Below, piece by piece: positions 8,294-17,029 of a DNA stretch of 61,640 nucleotides; the first letter of the stretch is position 1, and each line of letters begins with the position of its first letter. Under the pieces are notes generated by a model. It saw only the letters and a list, made by a program, of their open reading frames with translations. It ran no database searches and had not been told where the DNA came from. The stretch lies in assembly GCA_029933075.1 (NCBI GenBank), contig JAOZOW010000001.1:61438-123077 (forward strand), in the 5' to 3' direction. Made by a program: the position numbers and the translations under genes. This DNA comes from Deltaproteobacteria bacterium. GTDB taxonomy: Bacteria > Desulfobacterota > DSM-4660 > Desulfatiglandales > Desulfatiglandaceae.

Positions 8294-8842
8294 ATGAAAA
8301 AGACTGTCATATTAAAGGCGGAGGACATCTCACAGCACATAGAAAAGATGGCCCGCCAGATCCTCCAGAATTATTCCTCTATGGAGGATGTGGTCTTGGT
8401 CGGCATCAGGACCGGCGGCGCCTATCTGGCAGCACGTCTACAGGAAAAGATCGGCACGTTAAAGCCGCCAAAACCCGCACTCGGTGTACTCGACATTACA
8501 CTTTACCGGGATGACTGGACAAGAATAGGCCCCACGCCGGTTGTTGGAAAAACTGAACTGCCCTTTTCTGTGGACGATAAAACGATTATTTTGGTGGACG
8601 ACGTTCTTTTTACTGGCAGAACCGTCAGGGCCGCCATGGATGCGCTTATTGACTACGGCAGGCCCCGGAAAATCGAATTGGCCATCCTGATTGATAGGGG
8701 CGACGGCGACAGGGAGCTGCCCATCAAGGCCAACTATGTGGGAATCGAGTGGAGTATTTCCCCTCATGAGATCATCAATGTCTATCTTCAAGAGGCAGGT
8801 TACGATGACCACGTAACCATTGAGGAGAAAAAGGCCGCCTGA
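8294..8842 (+). CDS. pyrR: PyrR, pyrimidine operon regulator / uracil phosphoribosyltransferase
   Basis: A 182-residue PyrR. The PRPP-binding signature IILVDDVLFTGRT lies at about residues 95-107, with the flexible-loop segment LDITLYRDDW upstream and the family end segment VGIEWSISPHEIINV. PyrR senses UMP and binds pyr mRNA attenuators, and most members also make UMP from uracil and PRPP. No pyr biosynthesis gene is adjacent. The next gene starts 3 bp downstream, so the two are probably co-transcribed. Confidence 0.93.
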   Translation: MKKTVILKAEDISQHIEKMARQILQNYSSMEDVVLVGIRTGGAYLAARLQEKIGTLKPPKPALGVLDITLYRDDWTRIGPTPVVGKTELPFSVDDKTIILVDDVLFTGRTVRAAMDALIDYGRPRKIELAILIDRGDGDRELPIKANYVGIEWSISPHEIINVYLQEAGYDDHVTIEEKKAA

Positions 8843-8844
8843 TA

Positions 8845-10038
8845 GTGGCAAAAAAGAAAAGATCCAAAAAGAAAAAAGCCCCCCGTTCGTACCTCCTTTC
8901 TCCACAGGAAGAGGCGCAGCTTGCATCCCTGCTGAAAGACCTTCATAATCTTACCCCTGAAAACCTGAAAGATCAGATCCCGACCCCAGGACTTGCCATG
9001 GCCCTGGTCGAGAAGCTCCCGCCAGAAGCAGATGAATCCATCGCGGTTCTTGTAGCTGTAAGGCAGGCCTTTGAGCAAAAAAACGTACAAAAGGCGGTGA
9101 AAAAAGCCATTTTCAGATTCAGACAGAAGGGGATCTCCCACCCTGACCTGGAACCTGAAAAGGGTGGGCCGATCAGTCTGAGAAAGAGAGAGTTGGACAA
9201 ACCTTCAGCCTATCTTGGGCCTATAGACGGAACTGGAACCCGGGGGATCTTGATCATGCTCCAGCAGGTTCCGAGAGGAGTAGATGTGGGCATGGGCATT
9301 GTAAGCGACGAAGATGGCATAGTCCAATTCCTGTACGGCCGCTACAGTAAAAAGCGCTCGAAGGAAGTCAAAGAGGTATTTTTCTCAAACTTCCCCCGCC
9401 TGATAGAGACCTCCATTGCTCATGCCGCCGCCGTCCTGGAAAAGGCCTATGGCATCAACCCTGAATTGAATGAATATTCCAGAGACTATCTCGAGCTCAG
9501 GCCATGGATTCAGGGAAATGTAGCCCCGCTGGAAAGACCGCCCATATATGAGCTGATCTCTCCTCAAGACTTGCCCTCTCATGCCATCACCGCTTCTCAG
9601 ATCGAACGCCTCCTTGACCATGAGTTGATGAAATCGTGGATCGTCTTTGATAAGGAAAAGATGACGCCCCTGGCCGAGGAAATCAGGAAGGTGGAAGAGA
9701 GTCCAATTCTGGTCTCCGAGACACAACGGGTGGAGCGGATCGACGAGATCACAAGAAAGGCGATCGGGGAGATCTTTCCCCCCGAAAAACGATCACAACT
9801 CAAGGAGAGACTTGAAGAGATGGCCTATTTCTTTTTTGAATCGGAAGAGAGGGAACTTGCAAGGCTTTCCCTTGTTGCAGCTTCGACCATAGAGGAAAAA
9901 GACTCCATGCTTCAGGTTGATCCATTTTTGGAGGCCATCGTGAAAAGGAGTCTTGACTATTATGAAGCAATGGAAGAGGCAGGTTCCGCGTCAGAAGCAA
10001 ATGGCTCCGATACTTCCACCCCCATCATCACACCCTAA
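8845..10038 (+). CDS. Conserved hypothetical protein with lysine-rich N-terminus
   Basis: A 397-residue protein of unknown function, starting with GTG just after pyrR. The first 14 residues are almost all Lys/Arg (KKKRSKKKKAPR), suggesting nucleic-acid or ribosome contact. The rest is soluble and charged, with segments such as PSAYLGPIDGTGTRGILIML and a helical C-terminal half rich in Glu. There is no signal peptide or transmembrane segment, and no motif that I recognise. Coding is supported by an uninterrupted long frame and tight spacing to pyrR. Confidence 0.75.
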   Translation: MAKKKRSKKKKAPRSYLLSPQEEAQLASLLKDLHNLTPENLKDQIPTPGLAMALVEKLPPEADESIAVLVAVRQAFEQKNVQKAVKKAIFRFRQKGISHPDLEPEKGGPISLRKRELDKPSAYLGPIDGTGTRGILIMLQQVPRGVDVGMGIVSDEDGIVQFLYGRYSKKRSKEVKEVFFSNFPRLIETSIAHAAAVLEKAYGINPELNEYSRDYLELRPWIQGNVAPLERPPIYELISPQDLPSHAITASQIERLLDHELMKSWIVFDKEKMTPLAEEIRKVEESPILVSETQRVERIDEITRKAIGEIFPPEKRSQLKERLEEMAYFFFESEERELARLSLVAASTIEEKDSMLQVDPFLEAIVKRSLDYYEAMEEAGSASEANGSDTSTPIITP

Positions 10039-10099
10039 TCTAACAGCCGCCCCTGAAGCCATTGCGCCTCACATTCCTCAAGATGTGGGCAATAAAAGC

Positions 10100-10390
10100 C
10101 TAATACCGACCACCCATGTACCCGCCTCCACCGCCCCTGCGGGTATTGGGCCGTGGCCGGGCCTTGTTCACTTTCACGGGCCTCCCTCTCAACATGGCGC
10201 CGTTCAGCTGCGCAATAGCAGACTCAGCCTCGCCATCTACAGGCATCTCAACAAATCCGAAACCCCTTGACCTGCCCGAGTACTGATCTCTTATGACCCT
10301 GGCGGAATCGACCTGCCCAAAAGCCTCAAAGGCCTCTCGCAATTCATTGTCCGTCAATTCGTAAGACAGATTCCCAACGTAGATGTTCAT
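10100..10390 (-). CDS. RRM-type RNA-binding protein
   Basis: A 96-residue protein made almost entirely of one RNA recognition motif. RNP2 is IYVGNL (residues 3-8) and RNP1 is RGFGFVEM (about 43-50). A short Arg/Gly-rich tail (RRGGGGGYMGGRY) follows. Such small RRM proteins occur in cyanobacteria and many Desulfobacterota and bind single-stranded RNA, some of them as cold-shock-like factors. It has its own intergenic space on both sides and is likely monocistronic. Confidence 0.93.
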   Translation of the reverse strand: MNIYVGNLSYELTDNELREAFEAFGQVDSARVIRDQYSGRSRGFGFVEMPVDGEAESAIAQLNGAMLRGRPVKVNKARPRPNTRRGGGGGYMGGRY

Positions 10391-10460
10391 CTTTGTCTCC
10401 TTTTAGGGATAGTAAAGTCCCCGGTCCCGGCTTCATCAAACAACAAAGGGACCAAGGAAG

Positions 10461-10892
10461 CTATGAGATCACTTCCACCAGCTCGATTTCGAAAATCAGG
10501 GTGTATCCTGCCAGGGGGTGATTTGCATCGAGGGTCACCGTGTCTCCTGCAATATCCGTAATGGTGACATTTACGAAATTTCCGTCTTGCTGCTTGATCT
10601 GCAGGTGCTGACCAACCGCAGGGTTGATGTGTGGCGGAAAATCCTCTTTTTTTACATCTACCACAAGCTGTTCGATCCGTGGCCCATAGGCTTCTTCCGG
10701 CGGGATTGTGATGGTTTTTGACGCCCCCACTTCCATCCCAACTACCCCATCCTCAAAACCCTGGATGACTTCACCCTCGCCAATGACAAATTCTATGGGT
10801 TCCCTTTTTCTCGAACTGTCAAAGACCCTGCCGTCTTCGAGTTTTCCTGTATAATGTACCTTGACCCTATCTCCTATTTTTGGACCCGACAT
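10461..10892 (-). CDS. FKBP-type peptidyl-prolyl isomerase (SlyD-like)
   Basis: A 143-residue FKBP-domain protein: KVHYTGKLEDGRVFDSS, FVIGEGEVIQGFEDGVVGM and DANHPLAGYTLIFEIEL are hallmark segments. The insert in the middle of the domain (PPEEAYGPRIEQLVVDVKKE) is as in SlyD-type enzymes. The metal-binding histidine-rich tail of E. coli SlyD is missing. It accelerates proline isomerisation and probably acts as a cytosolic folding helper. A GGAGG ribosome site precedes the ATG. Confidence 0.93.
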   Translation of the reverse strand: MSGPKIGDRVKVHYTGKLEDGRVFDSSRKREPIEFVIGEGEVIQGFEDGVVGMEVGASKTITIPPEEAYGPRIEQLVVDVKKEDFPPHINPAVGQHLQIKQQDGNFVNVTITDIAGDTVTLDANHPLAGYTLIFEIELVEVIS

Positions 10893-11556
10893 ATAAACCT
10901 CCTATCTTCCAGGAATTATAGGTTGATAAAAACGGCTTTCACCGAAAGGACATACAAATTTGCAAAAGACAATCATCAATCAGGGTTAGGGATGTTTCTA
11001 AAGGTCCCTTACCCCAGCCTGTTTTCAAATATCTAGACTTTACGGATATGGCGTATATTCTCAACGCCCGCAGTTTCAGGGAACTTCGGGGAATATTCGA
11101 GGATGCACCTAAGGAAAGAGAACTTTCCGCTGTGCTGAAAAGGCATGGCAGCCGGTATGATTCTGGCAGGTTGGGAGCCGTGGAGAGCTTGAGCAGAAAG
11201 GATCATGGCCCGCCCCGGTGCGCGTGGCTTGGATATTTGGAACACAGGCGGCCCGTTTTAAGCCTGAAGCAAAAGGGAAAGCGTCGTCCTGGGGACGCAC
11301 CAAAATATGAATACACTATATTTCCAAAGAACGTAGCAGCGGAGTGAAACTTGATTTATTATTAACAGTTATAGAGATTTAGTTCAAGCCTTTATTTTTT
11401 GCTGGATCAACACAACAAATAGGAGAAGGAGGAATTTTTTGAGGCGCCTCCAGGGAAGGCATGGAACGCAAAGAGGCCATTTATAGGTTTTACTCCGACC
11501 CGGAATCTGTATAATAGACCCGTCGCACCCCTTTCCTTTTTGGAGAAAAAATTGCA
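10893..11556. other. Long intergenic region
   Basis: Roughly 660 bp with no protein I can support. A frame of 99 codons (11048-11347) has no ribosome site or recognisable content. A GAGGCGCCTC palindrome lies near 11440. TATAAT at 11510-11515 is a possible -10 box for the downstream gene. Confidence 0.4.
11510..11515 (+). promoter_or_regulatory. Candidate -10 box of the yjbQ-like gene
   Basis: A perfect TATAAT lies 51 bp before the gene start. No good -35 box is found at 16-18 bp, so this is only a candidate. Confidence 0.35.
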
Positions 11557-11566
11557 GGAGGAGACC

Positions 11567-11959
11567 ATGTCTACAACAATCCCTGTAAAAACTCGCTCGC
11601 GGATCGAGATGGTCGACATTACCTCATCGGTCCAGCAAGAAGTGGCCAATTCAGGCATCCAGGGGGGCATCTGCGTGGTCTATGTTCCACACACCACAGC
11701 AGGCATTACCATAAACGAAGGGGCCGACCCTGCAGTATGTCAGGATATCCTTAACAAGCTCAATGAGCTGGTACCCGCCGGTAGAGGGTACCTTCACATG
11801 GAGGGCAACGCCGACAGCCATATCAAGGCCTCATTGATGGGGAGTTCCGTCACCCTAATTGTGGAGAACTCAAAACTCCTCCTGGGTACCTGGCAGAAGA
11901 TCTTCTTTTGCGAGTTCGACGGCCCAAGAAGCCGCAGGGTGTATGTGAAGGTCGCCTGA
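11567..11959 (+). CDS. YjbQ family protein (UPF0047)
   Basis: A 130-residue member of the YjbQ/UPF0047 family. The hallmark is VPHTTAGITINEGADPAV, followed by HMEGNADSHIKASLMGSS and a C-terminal FCEFDGPRSRRVYV. Relatives have thiamin-phosphate synthase-like activity in complementation tests, but the physiological role is unclear. The start is set at the ATG at 11567 because AGGAGGAG lies just upstream; the frame could extend to 11540 but without a ribosome site. Confidence 0.92.
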   Translation: MSTTIPVKTRSRIEMVDITSSVQQEVANSGIQGGICVVYVPHTTAGITINEGADPAVCQDILNKLNELVPAGRGYLHMEGNADSHIKASLMGSSVTLIVENSKLLLGTWQKIFFCEFDGPRSRRVYVKVA

Positions 11960-11995
11960 GGGCCAAGGCACATCCAAGGCCCCAGCCTTTGTCTT

Positions 11996-12856
11996 TCATA
12001 CCAGCCGGACCCGGCGGGGATTCAGTCCCTTTTCAGCCAGCCATTCCTGAATTGCTTGAAAAACCAAACGATAGTATCTCTCATTGCCTCCAAGGCCTCG
12101 TCTGGCAAAGTAGTAGTTGATCTCCAGGAACAGCGGCTCAGGGTCTTCCGCTCCAAAGGGGAATACAAAGTCCACTGCTGCCAGATTCACTCCGGTCTTC
12201 TTCGATAACTCTATTGCCTGCCTTTTCCCCTTCTCCTGGAGATCCGGTCGCCAGTGGTGATCAATTATTGCCCCTTTGCTTATGCTGGTAATAACCTGTC
12301 CCGCCAACGCCGGCCGTTTCCAGTAAGTGATAATCCTCTTCCCGATAATGACCGCTCGAAGAACATTGCCGTTTGAAGGGACATAGGCCTGAGTGATGAA
12401 GCCTGATTGTCCCGTGCCCTGTTTATGCGCCAGCTGTTCAAGCGCATTAATTAACGAATCCCTGTCCTCAACCAAGTACACGCCCTCAGCCTCATGGCCC
12501 CTGTCCGCTTTGATCATAAAAGGCAGCTCGTGGGGGAGGCGCTCAAAGCGGTCGCATGCATTGGTTAGCTCTTCCAGGGTCAGCCACCTCCGGGTTTCCG
12601 GATAGGGCAGTCCGAGACTCCTGAAAAGCAGGCTCTGTCCCATTTTTCCCGGATACTTAAAACGCAGGCGGTAATCAGGGAAAAGGAGGGCTCCCGAGCT
12701 AAGGCATGCCTCGTGGAGCTGCTCAACCGGTCTACCCTGGGGGAGTATTACTGCCTTCGCCTTTCCAATAAGCCTGAGCTCTTCTTCAGCGGGGAGCCTG
12801 TTTCCCAGGATGATTTGCTCATCCGCCTCAAAACAGGGATGAAATGAAAGAATCAT
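11996..12856 (-). CDS. ATP-grasp protein (RimK-like)
   Basis: A 286-residue ATP-grasp enzyme. Nucleotide-binding segments include PFMIKADRGHEAEGVYLVED (about 110-130) and FITQAYVPSNGNVLRAVIIG, and the metal-binding end is PLFLEINYYFARRGLGG. Family members ligate a carboxylate to an amine or thiol, as in RimK or glutathione synthetase. The substrate cannot be read from the sequence. It is divergent from the FmdB-type gene and convergent with the yjbQ-like gene. Confidence 0.85.
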   Translation of the reverse strand: MILSFHPCFEADEQIILGNRLPAEEELRLIGKAKAVILPQGRPVEQLHEACLSSGALLFPDYRLRFKYPGKMGQSLLFRSLGLPYPETRRWLTLEELTNACDRFERLPHELPFMIKADRGHEAEGVYLVEDRDSLINALEQLAHKQGTGQSGFITQAYVPSNGNVLRAVIIGKRIITYWKRPALAGQVITSISKGAIIDHHWRPDLQEKGKRQAIELSKKTGVNLAAVDFVFPFGAEDPEPLFLEINYYFARRGLGGNERYYRLVFQAIQEWLAEKGLNPRRVRLV

Positions 12857-12876
12857 GGCTCAACGATTCAATGGGT

Positions 12877-12905
12877 TTGACTTTGGGCTGTTTGCCGACT
12901 ATAGT
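12877..12905 (+). promoter_or_regulatory. Sigma-70 promoter of the zinc-ribbon gene
   Basis: TTGACT (12877-12882), a 17-bp spacer and TATAGT (12900-12905). The predicted start near 12912 gives a leader of about 33 nt before the ATG at 12945. Confidence 0.7.
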
Positions 12906-12944
12906 TTTTTACATATTCTTTACACACACAGAGGAGCAAAAACA

Positions 12945-13190
12945 ATGCCGATCTTTGAATTCAGATGTCTTAAATGCGGGCATATCTTCGAAAAATTATT
13001 TATCAATTCTGACGAAAAGACTGAAATTGCATGCCCTGAATGTGAATCGGACTCCTTTGAGCGAGTGGTCAGCCGGACCAGTTATGTGATGGGGGGCGGA
13101 CCCGGATGGAACAAGCCCAAAGTCACAACAAAATCTTGTTCTCCTGGGAGCCAATGCGGAACGCTTGAACTTCCCGGGCCTTCAAAATAA
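12945..13190 (+). CDS. FmdB-family zinc ribbon protein
   Basis: An 81-residue protein of the FmdB/CxxC zinc ribbon family. It begins MPIFEFRCLKCGHIFE and has a second knuckle CPECES, giving two CX2C pairs that should bind one zinc. Family members were proposed as regulatory proteins, but most have no proven function. The ATG at 12945 is chosen because GAGGAG lies 9 bp upstream and the family always starts with MP(I/T)YE(F/Y). The longer upstream frame from 12855 is rejected. Confidence 0.9.
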   Translation: MPIFEFRCLKCGHIFEKLFINSDEKTEIACPECESDSFERVVSRTSYVMGGGPGWNKPKVTTKSCSPGSQCGTLELPGPSK

Positions 13191-13345
13191 AGGCCCTCAG
13201 CGCTGCTGTTTCAAACCTCCCTTTGCCGGCTTTTGTGCAGATTTTGCCCGGAGGACCCTTTCGGGCTGACGGAATTCTTATCTACGGGTGGATCTCTCTA
13301 AGACCCCTGTATGGCTTGAGGGATTGATTGATCGGGGCTTTTGCC

Positions 13346-13600
13346 ATGCCAAAGGAGGAAGAATCGCGTTTTCCACTGGAACTCTCGGAAGAGGATCAGG
13401 CGCGGATCAGAGAAATCTTTTTCGAGACCGTGGTGCCGAAGCTTAAAAGGCTGGATGCAAGAGTAGGGACTATCAGTTGCGAGTTTGCAGGAACTCAGTA
13501 CCGCAACTGGATGATTCGGTTCAATTCGACGGGCTCTGGTTTTGACATTGTGGATTTCGAGTATGACGAAGAAGGAGAAGGTCTCCCTCTTGACTTGTGA
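13346..13600 (+). CDS. Small acidic conserved hypothetical
   Basis: About 84 residues, strongly acidic, with no recognised family. Features: MPKEEESRFPLELSEEDQ at the start and an end rich in Asp/Glu (FDIVDFEYDEEGEGLPLDL). The start is uncertain, ATG 13346 or TTG 13328. It lies 19 bp before the zinc-ribbon/HEAT gene and may be co-transcribed with it. Coding probability is moderate. Confidence 0.5.
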   Translation: MPKEEESRFPLELSEEDQARIREIFFETVVPKLKRLDARVGTISCEFAGTQYRNWMIRFNSTGSGFDIVDFEYDEEGEGLPLDL

Positions 13601-13619
13601 AGGAATACGGGCGTGAGAG

Positions 13620-14714
13620 ATGGTTGGCGGTTTTCAAGGAAGAGATATAACCGAAAGAGCCCACTGCCCCTTTTGCGGGCTCCAGGTGGATCAGCCTAAA
13701 GAGCTGCAGACCCGGATGCCCCATGAAATGCCGGTGGGCAGGTGCGAATGCGGGGCTGTTTATGCCTATGACGCCACCGGGCATAACCTGGGAATGGCCA
13801 TGATTGAGGCCCTTGTCTTTGGGTGCAAGGGTGATTGGGACCTGGCCTGGAGTCTGCTGCCGGAGGAGGATTACCTTGAAAGACAGGTGGATCATTATGA
13901 TCTCGAAACTCACCTGGTGATTCCCAGGGGCGTATATGAGGGCCGCCGCGTAGCAGGCACACTGTATTTCATCCGGCTTCACAGGGACATCCGCGAGGTA
14001 ACCGACGAAGGAGCAAAGCGCTGGTTAGAGCAAGCCACGCCTGTTTCAAAAGGATCCGCCGTGAGGGCAGGTGGTAAAAAGGCGTTTACCAAGAGACAGG
14101 TGGAGGCTCTCGTGAGAGATTACAAGGTTGCGGCCCTTACCCGCATGGCCGGCCATGACAAAAGAATCATTCGGGACCTCCAGCGTCTGATCTATTCCGT
14201 AGACAAACAGCTTCGATGGCGTGCCACCGATCTCCTCGGAAAGACATCTGCGGTCATCGCCGAAGCTGATCCTGGTGCAATTTCAAAGCTCCTCCAGCGA
14301 TTGTTCACGGCCGTGGCAGACACGGCGGCTTCAAGCTGGGGATGTCTGGATGCAATTGGAGAAATCATCGGTAACAGCCCCGAACAATTTGCAGGATATG
14401 CCCCCCAACTGTATCAATTCGCAAGCGATCGGGAGCTTCTCCCCGAGGTACTCCGGGCACTCGGCAGAATAGGCGAGTCCAAACCGGAACTCATCCGGAA
14501 CAAGGCCTTCTACTTCATCCCGTTACTCAGCGATGCCAACGCGGAGATAAGAGGATATGCTGCCATACTTCTTGGAAATCTGAGAGCTCATGAAGCAAGA
14601 GAGGACCTGGAACGATTAATAGAAGACTCGGAAAGGATCGAGGTCTATATACATGGAAGCGTGAAGTCACAGAGTATCGGGCAACTCGCATCTAATGCCT
14701 TAGAAAAACTATGA
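13620..14714 (+). CDS. Zinc-ribbon plus HEAT-repeat protein (DVU0298-like)
   Basis: A 364-residue protein. The N-terminal part has a zinc-ribbon-like CPFCGLQV ... CECGAVYA (about 16-44). A basic linker (about 145-165) leads into alpha-helical repeats (about 165-364) of HEAT type, e.g. DKQLRWRATDLLGKTSAVIA and DANAEIRGYAAILLGNLRA. It resembles a conserved protein of sulfate reducers known as the DVU0298 family; that name is from memory and should be checked. Its stop overlaps the next start (ATGA), so the two are coupled. Probably a protein-interaction scaffold. Confidence 0.75.
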   Translation: MVGGFQGRDITERAHCPFCGLQVDQPKELQTRMPHEMPVGRCECGAVYAYDATGHNLGMAMIEALVFGCKGDWDLAWSLLPEEDYLERQVDHYDLETHLVIPRGVYEGRRVAGTLYFIRLHRDIREVTDEGAKRWLEQATPVSKGSAVRAGGKKAFTKRQVEALVRDYKVAALTRMAGHDKRIIRDLQRLIYSVDKQLRWRATDLLGKTSAVIAEADPGAISKLLQRLFTAVADTAASSWGCLDAIGEIIGNSPEQFAGYAPQLYQFASDRELLPEVLRALGRIGESKPELIRNKAFYFIPLLSDANAEIRGYAAILLGNLRAHEAREDLERLIEDSERIEVYIHGSVKSQSIGQLASNALEKL

Positions 14715-15865
14715 TTGTTCAATACCTCTTCAGCGGACCGAAAGGCGACATACCTATCGGCCCAGAGCTCTTGGGATCACCCTTCAGGATCACACCAGAG
14801 AGACCTCATCCTTTTCTCACATTAAGAGACTACTTCAAGGCCATAGAGGACTTTCTCATAGAGGTCCAAGGTGCATCGTTCATAGCCCTTATTGAAGAAC
14901 TCTCTGGCAGGGCAACCCGTCCCGGCTCAATCACCCGCCTCCTGATCCGCAGCGAGAAGCACGGAGCCCTTTACCACCTGGCAAGTATCGAAATCGTCAC
15001 AAGGGGAGGGCATCGCAACAAATTTGCCATCAGCACAGCCGCCTCTAACGAGGCCAAAACATGGCTGAACCGCGAATATGGCCTCCTTAAGGCCCTGGAG
15101 GGAAAATCTTTGGTCCCCTATCTGCCCAAGGTATTTTTTAAAGGGGAGGTGCGGTGCAAGCGGTCTCCAGCAACAGAAACCCTTTCCATGTTCCTGTCCG
15201 AGTGGTTCCAGGATTATCATGAATGGCACCTATCCGTGGACAAAAATGAAAATCAACAGAAAATTCGGATCTGGGATCAAAAACAGGGTTACCGATTTGC
15301 CTCAATAGAGGAGGCCTTCGAGATATATAAGCAGGCCTCAATGATATTGACTCTGTATTATGACACGCACCATTTTCTTCAAATCTATCCCTGGCATCAC
15401 GCAGCAGGGGACTTTGTGGTCAACACAGGAGGGGAAAAGATCCGGGTACGGCTCACAACGGCCAGAAAATATGAGCCGATAATCAGTTTTCCCGAAGAAC
15501 AAAATATCAATGCCATAATAGCCATTGTCTATTTTTTCCTAAACCTGAGCATCATGATGCGCCTTGACAGGCTGGATGGCATTGGAGAGCCCGCATGGGC
15601 CGGGCATTCCTCTCTGAGGGCCGTTATCAAAGGATTCTTTCAGGCCCTCCAGATCTTGGATGCACAGGGGAGATATCACCTCGGGCAAGTCGCCTATCTT
15701 CTGTCGGTCCTGAAGGCCTTTGCCCCCGGGGAGATTTTAAGGCTTTTCGAGCCCCTCCTACCCCTATATCGCAAAGGCCATCCGGGCGACCTGTCGCTCG
15801 TGAGGGCCAACCTGAAAGACCATGCCGAACAGCTTTATCAGGTCATCCAAAATTTTCATTTATGA
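14711..15865 (+). CDS. Uncharacterised protein, possibly kinase-like fold
   Basis: A 384-residue soluble protein translated in ATGA overlap with the HEAT-repeat gene. Segments such as ASIEIVTRGGHRNKFAIS, LNREYGLLKALE and MFLSEWFQDYHEWHLS recall the N-lobe and hinge of aminoglycoside phosphotransferase-like kinases. YPWHHAAGDFVV might correspond to the catalytic loop, with His-x-x-Ala-Gly-Asp in place of the usual HGD. This assignment is weak. Its 3' end overlaps the convergent YkgJ-like gene by 23 bp. Confidence 0.6.
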   Translation: MIVQYLFSGPKGDIPIGPELLGSPFRITPERPHPFLTLRDYFKAIEDFLIEVQGASFIALIEELSGRATRPGSITRLLIRSEKHGALYHLASIEIVTRGGHRNKFAISTAASNEAKTWLNREYGLLKALEGKSLVPYLPKVFFKGEVRCKRSPATETLSMFLSEWFQDYHEWHLSVDKNENQQKIRIWDQKQGYRFASIEEAFEIYKQASMILTLYYDTHHFLQIYPWHHAAGDFVVNTGGEKIRVRLTTARKYEPIISFPEEQNINAIIAIVYFFLNLSIMMRLDRLDGIGEPAWAGHSSLRAVIKGFFQALQILDAQGRYHLGQVAYLLSVLKAFAPGEILRLFEPLLPLYRKGHPGDLSLVRANLKDHAEQLYQVIQNFHL

Positions 15866-16475
15866 GATGATCAAAAGAGGTGCTGATGACACTGGAAACG
15901 GAGACTAAGAGAGAAGCCTTATCAGGATTACCCCTTTCTGCGCTCTCGAGGAGTTCCTTTGACAGGTGAAAGAGGTCTTTATAAACCCCGTCAAGGTCAA
16001 ACGCGGGGTAAGATTTCCCCCGCTCAAAACCCGCTTTTCCACACACATGCGCCTTTCCTTGGATCTTTGTGGGAATCCCATAGACACGGCAGGTGATGGG
16101 CCTATGGAGGTAAAGGATACACTCCTGGTTCTCATCGAGAAGCGGACAACGGATCCTCTCGGTCGCCATGATATGGGACTGCATCCGGGGATCGTCTTCA
16201 TACTTGCGAAGCCTTATTTCCAGCCTCTTTAGCGCCCGCTCCATATCGTTGCACCGCAGGAGTGCCTCTCGGATTTTCTCCCTTTCCAGGTGGTCAAAAT
16301 GCTGTTTGAGATATGCCGCTTCGATAACAAACAGACCAAACACGGCGTGGCAGCAATCCGAACAATGGAGTTCGCACCTGATACAGTCGGCGTAGTCCTT
16401 TTTCATCTCTTCAAACGCCGTATCCGCCTTGTCGGCCAGGAACTCATAGTCTCTAAAAAGTTGGACGGGAGTCAT
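15843..16475 (-). CDS. YkgJ-type cysteine cluster protein
   Basis: A 210-residue protein with the YkgJ/zinc-or-iron chelatase cysteine pattern. CIRCELHCSDCCHAVFG comes near residue 32, and later CPLLDENQECILYLHRPITCRVYG. The CxxC...CC...C...C(R)xxP layout coordinates a metal or FeS centre in this family. The function is unknown, possibly metal-dependent modification. It is the second gene after the 107-residue gene but is separated from it by a terminator. The ATG overlaps no other gene. Confidence 0.8.
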   Translation of the reverse strand: MTPVQLFRDYEFLADKADTAFEEMKKDYADCIRCELHCSDCCHAVFGLFVIEAAYLKQHFDHLEREKIREALLRCNDMERALKRLEIRLRKYEDDPRMQSHIMATERIRCPLLDENQECILYLHRPITCRVYGIPTKIQGKAHVCGKAGFERGKSYPAFDLDGVYKDLFHLSKELLESAERGNPDKASLLVSVSSVISTSFDHLINENFG

Positions 16476-16497
16476 TGCGGCACCTCATAGTATGCAC

Positions 16498-16528
16498 CAA
16501 AAAAATGCTGCCCGGAAAACCAGGCAGC
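16498..16528 (-). terminator. Intrinsic terminator
   Basis: Read on the minus strand, GCTGCC and GGCAGC form a 6-bp stem with a 10-nt loop, followed by a 7-T run (A-run at 16499-16505). It ends the gene at 16570-16893. Confidence 0.8.
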
Positions 16529-16569
16529 ACTGTCAAAGGTCTAAAATCGGGGATCGGGTCATCCTCTTT

Positions 16570-16893
16570 TCAGAAGGTCTTGCTGCGAGGTTCCTTGCCC
16601 GCAAGCGGGTTATAGAGTTTGGTGATGGCGAATTTCATAACGTCAAGGCTTTTCGTCTGGAGTATAATATCCATTAGGGTAATCTGTGCTTCCTCAGGGA
16701 GCACACACGCATTCGACTCATCGAACTCCAAGCCGGGAAATGCCTTTTGAAGTTTCTTTTGATCCTTCCTGCTCATAGATATCTGGACAGCCTTTTTCCC
16801 CTCGATCTCCTGTATATGGTCACCTAAACCCAATTCCTCGATCTTCTTCTGCTGCTCTTCATCCAAATAGAGATTAATACAATAGTCCGGCAT
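16570..16893 (-). CDS. Small conserved hypothetical
   Basis: 107 residues with no family that I recognise. It starts MPDYCINLYLDEEQQKKIEE, is rich in Glu/Lys, has no signal peptide or membrane segment, and has two cysteines (positions 5 and about 63). Coding is supported by a strong AGGAGG ribosome site and by its own terminator (16498-16528). It lies downstream of the TPR gene in the same direction with a 136-bp gap, so it probably has its own promoter. Confidence 0.65.
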   Translation of the reverse strand: MPDYCINLYLDEEQQKKIEELGLGDHIQEIEGKKAVQISMSRKDQKKLQKAFPGLEFDESNACVLPEEAQITLMDIILQTKSLDVMKFAITKLYNPLAGKEPRSKTF

Positions 16894-17029
16894 AAAATCA
16901 CCTCCTCAACTAAGGTAGTACTCCAACGTCATCTTATCGATATTAACCTGCGGCCCTTTTTATTATGAGTATTTATTGTTTGTCAAGATTTTTGCCCTCT
17001 CGAATCCCAATAGGGATCAAAGGAGTACA

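Noticed and set aside
11048-11347. 99-codon frame in the gap before yjbQ
   Set aside because: No start signals, and no similarity evident.
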